From the NCBI RefSeq assembly GCF_002117105.1, contig NZ_CP019343.1:3844001-3908000 (forward strand): a stretch of 64,000 nt of DNA, given 5' to 3'. The DNA comes from Oceanicoccus sagamiensis (GTDB lineage Bacteria > Pseudomonadota > Gammaproteobacteria > Pseudomonadales > Dasaniaceae). Each line of letters opens with the position of its first letter. The stretch's first letter is position 1. Position numbers and translations under genes: made by a program. The notes beneath the pieces were generated by a model. The model did no database searches. It was not told the origin of the DNA and saw only the letters and a list, made by a program, of their open reading frames with translations. Below, piece after piece: positions 28,509 through 36,978 of this stretch.

Positions 28509-30017
28509 ATGAATAATAAACTCTACTCAATATTTTCTTCTAGCTTCACCGTTGTAGCCTGTGTGTTATTGCTGATAAGCCCTAAGCCTGTAGCTCAGGA
28601 AACTTACCAGGCGGTTACTCACCAGAACCCGGAAGTAGCTATTGAAGATTTAGTGCTTATGTTACTGCCACTCAACCAACAGGAGTTGGAAGTAGAAGCC
28701 GCAGCCTGGTACAGCATACTGGCAGAAACCCTGCATACCGTGACCAAGTTGGAAATTAAAAGTAAAAGAATTGGCCGCCAAACCGCCCTGTTAGACGACG
28801 CTGCCGGTGAAGTTGAGGATATCATTGCCGCCAAAAAAAGTGGCGACACTGAGGATATTGCAGAAGCTGAAGCGGCATTAATGGAAATTGGCCAGGACCT
28901 TAATGTTAAAACCGATAAAATTAAACAGTTCACTGCCACCGCTAGTGAACAATCGATTGCTAAAGTTGAAAATAAAGGCAAAGAACTGGAGCAGGAAAAA
29001 TCTGAACTAGCGGATAGTATTGCCAGCCTTCGATTGCAGCAGACTCGTCGGGTTGATCGACTTAATAAAGTGCTCGATGCACTGGAAGCCAAGGGCGGAG
29101 ATGTTAAGGAGCTACGTCTCTACACCGCTGCCGTATCGGGTATCAAGATTAATGTTCAGGACAGCACCACTGCATGGAAATCTGCCTACGAATGGATGAA
29201 GTCCGAGGACGGTGGATTGCTACTCTTCTTTAATCTGGTTAAGTTTTTATTGGCAGTTATTGTAATTGTTTTGCTGGCAAAAGCTGCTGGGCGTATTACT
29301 GATCAACTAACTCGCCATAATTCTGTTTCTCTTTTATTGGAAAACTTCTTAAAAGTAGCCGCCCGCCGCACAGTCTTTTTTATTGGTCTGATTATGATTT
29401 TACCCATTATTGGGATTAATACAGGGCCAGTACTCGCCTTGATTGGTGCCGCAGGTTTGGTAGTCGGTTTAGCCTTGCAAGGGACATTAAGCAACTTTGC
29501 CAGTGGTGTGCTGATTTTGATTTACCGCCCCTATGATATTAATGATGTTATTGAAGTAGGTGTGGGTGGCGTATCGGGTATTGTTGATTCGATGACATTA
29601 ATTTCAACCACGATTAAAACCCTCGATAATAAATTAATCACGGTGCCTAACAACAGTGTCTGGAATGATGCCATCACCAATATAACCGGCAGCGATGTAC
29701 GGCGTGTTGACCTGGTCTTTGGCATTAGTTACGGCGACGACTTTACCGTTGCGAAAAAAATTATGGAGAAAATACTGGCCGAGCACCCTGCTGTACTGGA
29801 TGAACCCGAACCCAATGTTCGCGTTCATGAGCTGGCTGATTCATCGGTTAATTTTGTCTGTCGCCCCTGGGTTAAAACCGATGACTATTGGGATGTTTAC
29901 TGGGATATTACTGAAACGGTTAAACGTGAATTTGATAACCAGGGGGTTTCAATCCCCTTCCCGCAGCGAGATGTACATTTTTATCCCGCGGGTGAGCTGG
30001 CGCTAAAAAAGGATTAG
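28509..30017 (+). CDS. Long MscS-family mechanosensitive channel
   Basis: 502 residues. Signal peptide (to about residue 31), then about 190 residues of helical, highly charged coiled coil in the periplasm, a membrane helix near 240, and the MscS core from about 275. The pore helix is LALIGAAGLVVGLALQGTLS, followed by FASGVLILIYRPYDINDVIEV and NKLITVPNNSVWNDAITN. The core is close to the short MscS family; the N-terminal extension makes it nearly twice as long. AAGGAGT precedes the ATG with good spacing. It is monocistronic, convergent with the ceramidase gene, with a REPIN between them. Confidence 0.9.
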   Translation: MNNKLYSIFSSSFTVVACVLLLISPKPVAQETYQAVTHQNPEVAIEDLVLMLLPLNQQELEVEAAAWYSILAETLHTVTKLEIKSKRIGRQTALLDDAAGEVEDIIAAKKSGDTEDIAEAEAALMEIGQDLNVKTDKIKQFTATASEQSIAKVENKGKELEQEKSELADSIASLRLQQTRRVDRLNKVLDALEAKGGDVKELRLYTAAVSGIKINVQDSTTAWKSAYEWMKSEDGGLLLFFNLVKFLLAVIVIVLLAKAAGRITDQLTRHNSVSLLLENFLKVAARRTVFFIGLIMILPIIGINTGPVLALIGAAGLVVGLALQGTLSNFASGVLILIYRPYDINDVIEVGVGGVSGIVDSMTLISTTIKTLDNKLITVPNNSVWNDAITNITGSDVRRVDLVFGISYGDDFTVAKKIMEKILAEHPAVLDEPEPNVRVHELADSSVNFVCRPWVKTDDYWDVYWDITETVKREFDNQGVSIPFPQRDVHFYPAGELALKKD

Positions 30018-30106
30018 CCGCTAAAGGCTAGCCCCTATTATTGATGGCTATGTATTATTGGGCTGCCGCAACGGTGTGTTGCTGTCCGGGACAAATACGT
30101 TTGACC

Positions 30107-30177
30107 GTAGGGTGGATTACAATCCACCAGTTATAACGGGCGCTTGGCTGGGTTTGGTGGATTATAATCCACCCTAC
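30107..30177. repeat. REPIN-like palindromic element C
   Basis: GTAGGGTGGATTACAATCCACC, a 27-nt spacer containing GCTTGGCTGGGT, then GGTGGATTATAATCCACCCTAC. Same architecture as the pair at 14887-15032. It lies between two convergent genes, where its hairpins may also limit read-through. Confidence 0.8.
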
Positions 30178-30192
30178 AGGCTTAGGCCCTTT

Positions 30193-30885
30193 TTATGGTA
30201 TTTGTGCTGCTGCGGCTGCCACTCTGTTACTGGCCTGAGTGCTATCCATATAGGCTCTGATACTAAGATATAAAGTTAAACCATTGAGTAAGTGCCATAC
30301 AAAATGCGTACCCAATCCCCATGACTCACAAACCGCCATATCAATCGATCGAAAGCTGAGTGAAATAGCCAGACAGATAGCAGCTAACAGCAATGTAAAG
30401 CGGCGCGTAGTAAAGGTTAATGCATGGTAAAGGCCAGCAAATAACAAACAGACCCAGGCAGAAAGATAGGTAATTGAACCATTTAGCATATCGCTGGGGA
30501 ACTGCATAAAACCCAGGGTCAATACCACAAAAAAACCCAGCAATGCCAAGCTGCCCCATAGCGGCCTAGCTCCCATTTGACGAGCAATCACAGCGCCGTA
30601 GAGTACGACAAAGCTTAACTGGAAAATATAGATCGGCAGCATATCTAAAAACATACCTAACAAGGTTGCAAAGGTATGATAAATAAAGCTGCCAATACCG
30701 ATAAAAAATAGAATCGACGTTAGCCAGTAGCTACCCAGTGTATGGGCATTACATTGCCTGCCAATACGAAATGCTAACACCGCGCCAATAATAAAGCTGA
30801 GGTTGGAAATGGCATTGACCGGCTCCGCCCAAAAATCAGGGCCAAGCCGCTCACAGTATTCATCCAGCTGTTTAGACCATTCCAT
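30193..30885 (-). CDS. Ceramidase-family membrane hydrolase
   Basis: 230 residues with about seven membrane helices. Alkaline ceramidase/CREST signatures are visible: EYCERLGPDFWAEPVNAISN at the N-terminus, GIGSFIYHTFATLLGMFLD with the catalytic His and Asp, and GTHFVWHLLNGLTLYL with the C-terminal metal-binding His pair. The family hydrolyses the amide bond of ceramides or related lipids using Zn2+. In a marine bacterium the substrate may be environmental or host sphingolipid or another N-acyl lipid. The C-terminus (RVAAAAAQIP) is an unconserved tail. It may be expressed from its own promoter. Confidence 0.9.
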   Translation of the reverse strand: MEWSKQLDEYCERLGPDFWAEPVNAISNLSFIIGAVLAFRIGRQCNAHTLGSYWLTSILFFIGIGSFIYHTFATLLGMFLDMLPIYIFQLSFVVLYGAVIARQMGARPLWGSLALLGFFVVLTLGFMQFPSDMLNGSITYLSAWVCLLFAGLYHALTFTTRRFTLLLAAICLAISLSFRSIDMAVCESWGLGTHFVWHLLNGLTLYLSIRAYMDSTQASNRVAAAAAQIP

Positions 30886-30968
30886 GTATACTTATTCCGC
30901 CATATTGCATCTATAGGGATTACAAACTATCACGACAGACCATCCCGGCCTTGATCATTATCAAAACG

Positions 30969-31610
30969 CTACTCAGACAACTGGCACTCTTGCTGCTGGC
31001 CATTGAGCTTAACGATAGGTGGCTTGCTGCCTTTTAAAAAGATTAGCTGCTCACCTTGCTGGTATTTTTCGCCGGAGGCACTGCGTACCCGGGGTAATAT
31101 ATGCCGGTTACCGCGAGGGCTTTTATTCAGCTGTATAAACTCACCATAAAACGCCAAGGTATAGATGTCGCCAGCACAATTGAGGGATTGTCTTTGAATC
31201 TGGCCGGGTTTAAGCGTTAGCGGCCTTACCAGGATATCGTAATCAGTATTGTCACTGACAATAAATGGATGCACAGTGTCATTGATTGCGACCAGTTCGC
31301 CGGATAAGTGGCTGACTCTGGCCTGCAAGGCATAGGACATTCTACTGTCAAGAGTGCCGGCATCAACGGACAGGCTATAACTGAGTGGCAACCCGGTAGC
31401 TGAGAGTGTCGTCTCGGCTAAGACTGTGGCTGTAATATCCATTTTACTCACATCAGCAAGTTTTATCGAGACGGTGTAATCCCCTTCTGCCAATGGGGCT
31501 TGCGGATAGACAAGCCCGGTAATGGTTAGCACCTTGGCGCTGGCTGAGTTGGGCAAATGATGACAGCTGGCCAAAAAAATCAGGCTGGCAAATAGCAGTA
31601 AACGTAGCAT
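30969..31610 (-). CDS. YbaY-like lipoprotein
   Basis: 213 residues. The lipobox FLASC places the lipidated Cys at residue 16. The following domain (LTITGLVYPQAPLAEGDYTV, then SLSVDAGTLDSRMSYALQAR) is the YbaY/YscW-type beta-sandwich. The C-terminal third is a separate beta domain like the MliC type, with Cys residues (SLNCAGD, QQQECQL) that may form a disulfide. Probably a periplasm-facing outer-membrane lipoprotein. It sits 15 bp downstream of the META-domain lipoprotein gene, so likely the same transcript. Confidence 0.75.
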   Translation of the reverse strand: MLRLLLFASLIFLASCHHLPNSASAKVLTITGLVYPQAPLAEGDYTVSIKLADVSKMDITATVLAETTLSATGLPLSYSLSVDAGTLDSRMSYALQARVSHLSGELVAINDTVHPFIVSDNTDYDILVRPLTLKPGQIQRQSLNCAGDIYTLAFYGEFIQLNKSPRGNRHILPRVRSASGEKYQQGEQLIFLKGSKPPIVKLNGQQQECQLSE

Positions 31611-31625
31611 AGTGACACCTACTTA

Positions 31626-32045
31626 TTATTCAGCTTGTGCAATTGGTGCCGCCTTAAAGATTAACGCCCCACCCTCTCCTTCTAAATACAGCATGCCCTG
31701 ATCGACCCGACCACTGCGAACCTCTGTCAAGGCTGTGATATACCTCGACTCCTGATCCATTAAAGCAGCAGGACACATTTTCCGTGTCATTGCTCCTGCC
31801 ACCAGCGTTAAGCGGGCATCCGTCAGGACATAGGTAGATGAAAAATTATTACAACTGGCATTGCCGGAAAGGCGGTTATCGGCATCAAAACGCAAGGTGG
31901 CCGGACTATAATCGATAACCGGCCTGTCCTTGATCATTTCAATGCGCCAACTACCCATTAACTGGTCTTTAAAATTGTCAGTTGCTTGCATGCTACAGGC
32001 TGTCAGGGTGGCTGCGAATAGAAAAGCTATGGCTAAATATTTCAT
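31626..32045 (-). CDS. META/HslJ-domain lipoprotein
   Basis: About 139 residues from the ATG at 32045, which has GGAG 6 nt upstream; an ATG one codon earlier and a TTG four codons earlier are alternatives. Lipobox LTAC near residue 16. The META domain follows: LMGSWRIEMIKDRPVID, LSGNASCNNFSSTYVL and MTRKMCPAALMDQE, with the two conserved Cys. E. coli HslJ has this fold and affects novobiocin resistance; a precise role is unknown. It is in one transcription unit with the YbaY-like gene. Confidence 0.85.
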   Translation of the reverse strand: MKYLAIAFLFAATLTACSMQATDNFKDQLMGSWRIEMIKDRPVIDYSPATLRFDADNRLSGNASCNNFSSTYVLTDARLTLVAGAMTRKMCPAALMDQESRYITALTEVRSGRVDQGMLYLEGEGGALIFKAAPIAQAE

Positions 32046-32092
32046 CATACTCTCCAACTGTGGTTAACTGAGTCGCTAACATTGAGCTAGCC

Positions 32093-32776
32093 CTATGACT
32101 TGTTTGTAGTCCTGGTCGTTAAGTGTAACGCTACCAATCTGGCCACGACACAGGCTAAATAAAACTGACCAAATATGGCCTCTAAAATTGCCCAGGAGCG
32201 CCCGGCTCGGGTGATCGGTGATATATCTCCATAACCCAGTGTCGCCAGCGTGACAAAACTAAAATAGGAAAGATCAGTCAGTTTTTCGCGGTAACCGCTA
32301 GCAGTCTCTACCAGATTAAAAGAACCAGGGTTAAGTAATTCAACCAACAGATAGATAAAGGACCAAATCATACCGGCAATAAAATACAGGCAGACCGCGG
32401 CACAAATCATATCGAAAGAAACATCGTAAGATTCAAACAGGTAGCGCAGGATAAAGACAGATACATAGAGCAGAAAAACAATGTAAAAAACACTGTTAAT
32501 GGCGACTTGCAAATTAACCGAATCAGTAGAGAGCTTCCAATTGGCAAATAACATAGGCAAGGTTAATACAAAGCCAATAATCAGTTCTTTTCTTTCGTAG
32601 ACCACTAAATAGAGCGATGAAAATAACACCAGGGTATAGCCAAACAACAAAAAATCCACCCGGTTATCAACCGCAACCACAGCGGGAAGTATCTGCACAG
32701 AAAGCAGCATGATCAACAAGGTTAAAAAACCAAAGGGACGATGTTGGTAGAGGTGGTTATCTAAGGTGGTTGGCAT
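32093..32776 (-). CDS. Two-pore-helix type potassium channel
   Basis: 227 residues. About six membrane helices, the last two framing a pore loop with the K+ selectivity filter TLGYGD at 179-184. There is no C-terminal RCK/TrkA domain: the protein ends about 20 residues after the last helix. It probably conducts K+ across the inner membrane for osmotic or potential control. It fits with the two mechanosensitive channels nearby, though this link is only proximity. The ATG has no strong ribosome site. Confidence 0.88.
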   Translation of the reverse strand: MPTTLDNHLYQHRPFGFLTLLIMLLSVQILPAVVAVDNRVDFLLFGYTLVLFSSLYLVVYERKELIIGFVLTLPMLFANWKLSTDSVNLQVAINSVFYIVFLLYVSVFILRYLFESYDVSFDMICAAVCLYFIAGMIWSFIYLLVELLNPGSFNLVETASGYREKLTDLSYFSFVTLATLGYGDISPITRAGRSWAILEAIFGQFYLACVVARLVALHLTTRTTNKS

Positions 32777-32846
32777 AGAGCAAACTCATGGCATTGCAAT
32801 GGATACAGGTAGAAGGAAGCCGAGGCCCCCTTCTACAGACAGAGTT

Positions 32847-33884
32847 TTAAAGCATATCAGAGATTAAAATACCGAGACCAATACGCTCCTGTGAAATATT
32901 ATAATCAATCATACTTTCACCGTAGCCATTAAAGTACTGCATATAACCTTTGATATTGCCATAGATCGGCATGCTCCAACCCAGTTCAACAGCGCCTTTA
33001 TTTTCAGAGCGAAGGTTGTTTCTTAAGATCATTGAAAACTCGTGATCATTTAAGCGATAAGCCGCAGTCAGGTCAAAGTGGCCCATATATTTTTCAATAT
33101 CGGGGTTATCATCGCCATCACTGTCCAATGGATCATCTTTTTCATCTTCCTTCAGGCGGTACCAGGGTCTGAAAGCAAGGGCAAAATCATCTTTTTCAAA
33201 AAGAAAAGTGGTATAAACGCGGTTCCAGCTGCGGGAGAGTAACTGCGAACGGCCATTAGACTGGTGCTCAATGCCCACTTTAAAACCGGTATTACCACCC
33301 ATGGGATGCCAATCCAGTCCACCCATATACCAGACTTCTGGTTGATAATTGGTTTCTCTAAAAGGTGCCGAGATATCATTGGCGTATACCTGCCACCATG
33401 AGGTGGCGGTAAAGCCAAAGTAGATGCCGTCCCCTTCCATAAAGATATCTTCGCTATTTAGCGGGACTTTTAAGCTGACCTGAATTTTAGCTTCTGTCTG
33501 ACGCAGGTCATCGGCAAAAGCCTCACCGGCAAAATCATAGGCTTCACGGTTGATTTTAGACGTGTGGGTAACCGGCAAGAAATAATTCTGCTTATGGGGC
33601 AAAATCGCATAGCGGCTTTTTTGGATTTCTCGCTCAGCAATTATACGCTCAGAGATAGCACCCCGTTCAAACGTTTCCGTCATGGCGGCGGGAGCAGATT
33701 TATCTGAGGATGTAACCACGGTTGATGTACCAGCCTCCTCACTACAGCGTTCTCGTATCTGAGTGGTCGACTCGACACCGTTGGGGTTACTAACAGCATC
33801 GAGCACACACTGCTCATAAGTGCCAGCGGCCGCAGGCAATGCAAAGCCGGCAAACAAAAGCGTTGCCAGGGATAATTTCTTCAC
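32847..33884 (-). CDS. pldA: Outer membrane phospholipase A
   Basis: 345 residues. The GTG start at 33884 has GGAG 8 nt upstream. Signal peptide 1-20 (ending LPAAA). A 75-residue extension with two Cys precedes the barrel, longer than in E. coli. The catalytic residues are readable: His207, Ser209 in HQSNGRS and Asn221 in SRSWNRVY, with the same spacing as His142, Ser144, Asn156 of E. coli PldA. A DSDGDDNPD loop (about 254-262) could bind Ca2+, the activator of this enzyme. It hydrolyses phospholipids that reach the outer leaflet. Confidence 0.93.
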   Translation of the reverse strand: MKKLSLATLLFAGFALPAAAGTYEQCVLDAVSNPNGVESTTQIRERCSEEAGTSTVVTSSDKSAPAAMTETFERGAISERIIAEREIQKSRYAILPHKQNYFLPVTHTSKINREAYDFAGEAFADDLRQTEAKIQVSLKVPLNSEDIFMEGDGIYFGFTATSWWQVYANDISAPFRETNYQPEVWYMGGLDWHPMGGNTGFKVGIEHQSNGRSQLLSRSWNRVYTTFLFEKDDFALAFRPWYRLKEDEKDDPLDSDGDDNPDIEKYMGHFDLTAAYRLNDHEFSMILRNNLRSENKGAVELGWSMPIYGNIKGYMQYFNGYGESMIDYNISQERIGLGILISDML

Positions 33885-33912
33885 AGGTTAATCTCCAATT
33901 ATTATCTTTCGG

Positions 33913-35604
33913 TTATTTTTTAACGACTTCTTTTAATATATCGCCATCTGAACCAGAGGGTATCTTAGCACCAATAAACGCCGATAAGGTAGGTGCGATA
34001 TCCACGGTATGAATCTTTCTTGCTACCTGTTGCGCTTTAAGTTTATTACCGGCAAATATCACCGGTACATGGGTATCATATTTCCAGGGTGAACCATGGT
34101 GCGCCGCCACTACCAGACCATCCATATCATTAATAAAACTATAGGGCTCAAACACCACAAAAATATCGCCGCTGCGCTGGGGGTTATGATTATTGACAAC
34201 GGCATTATAAAGGTCGTTATTCGGCAAATTGCCCTTGGCGATCTGGGCACTGGGTATCGCAAGGGCAACACCGGGGAACTGACTCATCTGGGCAGCTATA
34301 GCTGACTCTACCTCATGAATATCCAGTTGATTTTTTTTGATCACCTCATGATCCAGGTAGACATAGGGGTGGTAGTAGATTTTAACCAGCGCCTCATCGA
34401 CACCAAATTGTTGATTAAGCTCGCTAAAAGCCTGTTTGGTATTCCATTCTTTGGGGTTGATATAATGGGCTTTAATACCCTGCTGCTGAGCATAAGGGGC
34501 GGCATCAGCGCCACCATGGTCGGCGGAGAGCACAATCAAGGTATTCTTCAGACCAATCTGCCGGTCAATAAATTTAAATAAGGAAGCCAGTGTATTATCC
34601 AGTCGTTGCAGATTGTCTTCCATCTCAAGACTGGACGAGCCAAATAAATGGCCGACATAGTCAGTGGATGAAAAGCTGACGGATAAATAATCAGTGATAT
34701 CATCTTCACCGATATTTTCACTAAGAATAAGTGTTTTGGCAAAATCCGCCGTTAGTTCATCACCGGCCGGACTTAAGGTCAGGAAGGTCGTAAAGTATTT
34801 GCTATCGCCCTTACCATATTGATGCGGAAATACACGACCAAAACCCGGAAAAGCCACCTCCCATTCCTGATCGTCTTTATCACCCATCAGATAATTGCTG
34901 GACTCTTGTAATAGCTCCCAGGCCTTATCGGCGTAGTTTTGTGGGTAGTTTTGCCGATTCCAGTCGATTACCCATTGCGGGTAAGCCTCATAGTAAAATC
35001 TGCTGGTAACAAATTCGCCGGTTTTTTTGGAGAACCAAAACGCTTTACCGGCATGCCCTGCCATCGCTACTGCACCTCGGTCTTTAACGGATACGCCAAA
35101 TATTTTAGCTTTACCGGCGCTTTGCATCGATAATTCATCACTAAAAGTAGAGACGCGGATTTTTTGCGGAGAGCGCCCGGAGGTATTGGCGGCTTTTTGT
35201 GTTGGATCTATTTCGGTCTGCTTGTTAACGTCGGCATCTTTGCTCAGTAAGGGGTAATTGGGGTCTTCAATATTATAAATCAGGCGATTGTCATCCCGAT
35301 CAAACCAAACATTGCCAATCATACCGTGGATGGCAGGCACTGCCCCGGTAGCCAGCGTGGTATGGCCAACAATGGTTTCCGTATTCGCGTGGTTATGATG
35401 GGCGTTATGATAAACCACACCTTCTTCATAGAGGTATTTAAAACCGCCGTCAGTCTCCTTATTAAGAAAACGGCCCGGAAGGTCTGCCCGTAATTGATCG
35501 ACGGTTATTTGCAAAATCAGTTTAGGAGGCTTGTTGCTTGCAAAGCTATTCAGTGCAAATAGCATTATCAGGGGCAAACAAAGCCAGCCAGTCGATTTAA
35601 GCAT
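33913..35604 (-). CDS. PafA-like alkaline phosphatase
   Basis: 563 residues with a signal peptide (ending LNSFA). The core is the type I phosphodiesterase/nucleotide pyrophosphatase fold: ITVDQLRADLPGRF with the metal Asp, NTETIVGHTTLATG with the probable nucleophile Thr77, GNVWFDR with Asn98, and VKDRGA with Lys174 and Arg176. The Thr/Asn/Lys/Arg set and spacing match PafA (Thr79, Asn100, Lys162, Arg164), a phosphate-insensitive monoesterase. SADHGG supplies late metal ligands. It probably releases phosphate from organic esters in the periplasm. GAGGA precedes the ATG. It lies 34 bp downstream of gltS and may be cotranscribed. Confidence 0.9.
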   Translation of the reverse strand: MLKSTGWLCLPLIMLFALNSFASNKPPKLILQITVDQLRADLPGRFLNKETDGGFKYLYEEGVVYHNAHHNHANTETIVGHTTLATGAVPAIHGMIGNVWFDRDDNRLIYNIEDPNYPLLSKDADVNKQTEIDPTQKAANTSGRSPQKIRVSTFSDELSMQSAGKAKIFGVSVKDRGAVAMAGHAGKAFWFSKKTGEFVTSRFYYEAYPQWVIDWNRQNYPQNYADKAWELLQESSNYLMGDKDDQEWEVAFPGFGRVFPHQYGKGDSKYFTTFLTLSPAGDELTADFAKTLILSENIGEDDITDYLSVSFSSTDYVGHLFGSSSLEMEDNLQRLDNTLASLFKFIDRQIGLKNTLIVLSADHGGADAAPYAQQQGIKAHYINPKEWNTKQAFSELNQQFGVDEALVKIYYHPYVYLDHEVIKKNQLDIHEVESAIAAQMSQFPGVALAIPSAQIAKGNLPNNDLYNAVVNNHNPQRSGDIFVVFEPYSFINDMDGLVVAAHHGSPWKYDTHVPVIFAGNKLKAQQVARKIHTVDIAPTLSAFIGAKIPSGSDGDILKEVVKK

Positions 35605-35638
35605 GATGATTTCCTCGCAACATTCTGTCCATCAATAA

Positions 35639-36853
35639 TTAAAAGCCATCACCCATCATGGGTAATGATGAGAATAAATTAATAACCACTGCATTACTTA
35701 AATCAATAAAAAACGCCCCGATCATAGGTACAACAATAAAGGCCTTGGTTGAAGGCCCATAACGGGCTGTTAGGGCCTGCATATTGGCCATAGCAACGGG
35801 AGTAGCACCAAGACCTAAACCCATAAAACCTGAGGCGATAATAGCTGCGTCATAATCTTTGCCGACAAAGCGAAAAACCACATAGACAGCCAGCAACACA
35901 ATAATCATCATCTGTACAATTAACACTAGCAGCAGTAAGCCTATCGAGTTAGCCAGTGTCCAGAGCTGTACCGACATCAAACTCATTGCCAAAAATAAAT
36001 GCAAGCTGATTTCACCGGAGCGGTTAATAGAATGGGTATGCAAATTAAATTTGCAATAATCGATAATATTGGTGATCACGATACCGATTAACATGGCGGT
36101 TAAAAATTGCGGCAAGGCCACCCCTTGAATAATTAACCAGTCATTCAGATTATGCCCCAGACCGACGCAGAGGGCTAAAACCAATAGCGTAGAAAAAGCA
36201 TTTTCCAGTGGATATTCCGGGTCTTCATCAGCTGCTTCCGCAATCGATTCATAATGCTGTGGAACGGTGTGCTGGCTGGCCAGCCCGTGTTTTTTAATCA
36301 TATAGCCGCCCATGGGGCCGCCAATTAAACCACCGGCAACCAAGCCAAAAGTAGCGCAGGCAATACCCAGTGTTCCAGCCCCTGCCAGCCCCGCCTCTTC
36401 TGCTGCGGTGCCCCAGGCTATAGAAGTACCATGACCACCGGCAAAGGATATGCTGCCGGCAAATAAGCCATAGGCGGGGTTAACATCAAAGGCCAGTGCA
36501 ATGCCAATACCGGCAATATCCTGAAAGATTAACAGGACGATAGCAAAACAAAGTAATAGCACCAGTGTGCGCCCGCCAGAAGCCATCACGCTTAGCTTGG
36601 CAGAGAGACCAATGGTGCTGAAAAAAGTCAGTAATAATAAATTTCGCAGTTCAAGATCAAAATCAACTCGAATATTAAAATAGAGGTAGAGTATGGTCAG
36701 CAAGCTGCTGCAAAGCAGTCCACCGGTTACAGCCATCGGTATATTGAGTCTTGAGAGCAGATCGATCTTTGTATTGAGATAGCGGCCGGTAGCAAGCAAG
36801 AGCACGCTGGCAATCACTAAATTGGCCCCTTCAACCAGATACTGTTGTTCCAT
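35639..36853 (-). CDS. gltS: Sodium/glutamate symporter GltS
   Basis: 404 residues, about the E. coli length. Ten or more membrane helices in two inverted halves. Each half carries a Gly-rich re-entrant motif: SFAGGHGTSIAWG in the first and IIASGFMGLGLGATPVAMAN in the second, the signature pair of the family. It imports glutamate with Na+ across the inner membrane. The start MEQQYLVEGANLV has no strong ribosome site. It is separated from the sulfatase gene upstream by an intrinsic terminator. Confidence 0.92.
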   Translation of the reverse strand: MEQQYLVEGANLVIASVLLLATGRYLNTKIDLLSRLNIPMAVTGGLLCSSLLTILYLYFNIRVDFDLELRNLLLLTFFSTIGLSAKLSVMASGGRTLVLLLCFAIVLLIFQDIAGIGIALAFDVNPAYGLFAGSISFAGGHGTSIAWGTAAEEAGLAGAGTLGIACATFGLVAGGLIGGPMGGYMIKKHGLASQHTVPQHYESIAEAADEDPEYPLENAFSTLLVLALCVGLGHNLNDWLIIQGVALPQFLTAMLIGIVITNIIDYCKFNLHTHSINRSGEISLHLFLAMSLMSVQLWTLANSIGLLLLVLIVQMMIIVLLAVYVVFRFVGKDYDAAIIASGFMGLGLGATPVAMANMQALTARYGPSTKAFIVVPMIGAFFIDLSNAVVINLFSSLPMMGDGF

Positions 36854-36915
36854 GTCAGACCATTCTCGCGGTGCTTGCTTTATTGTCTAGAGAAAACAGG
36901 CAGCGTTAATCGTAA

Positions 36916-36948
36916 AACGGGAGTGATAAACACTTTATCACTCCCGTT
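36916..36948 (-). terminator. Intrinsic terminator of the sulfatase gene
   Basis: Perfect 15-bp inverted repeat AACGGGAGTGATAAA / TTTATCACTCCCGTT with a 3-nt loop, followed on the minus strand by TTTTACG. It lies 30 bp past the sulfatase stop and closes the long MoxR-to-sulfatase run. Confidence 0.85.
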
Positions 36949-36978
36949 ATTGTTTAGCAGAATATCAAGGCTATACGC

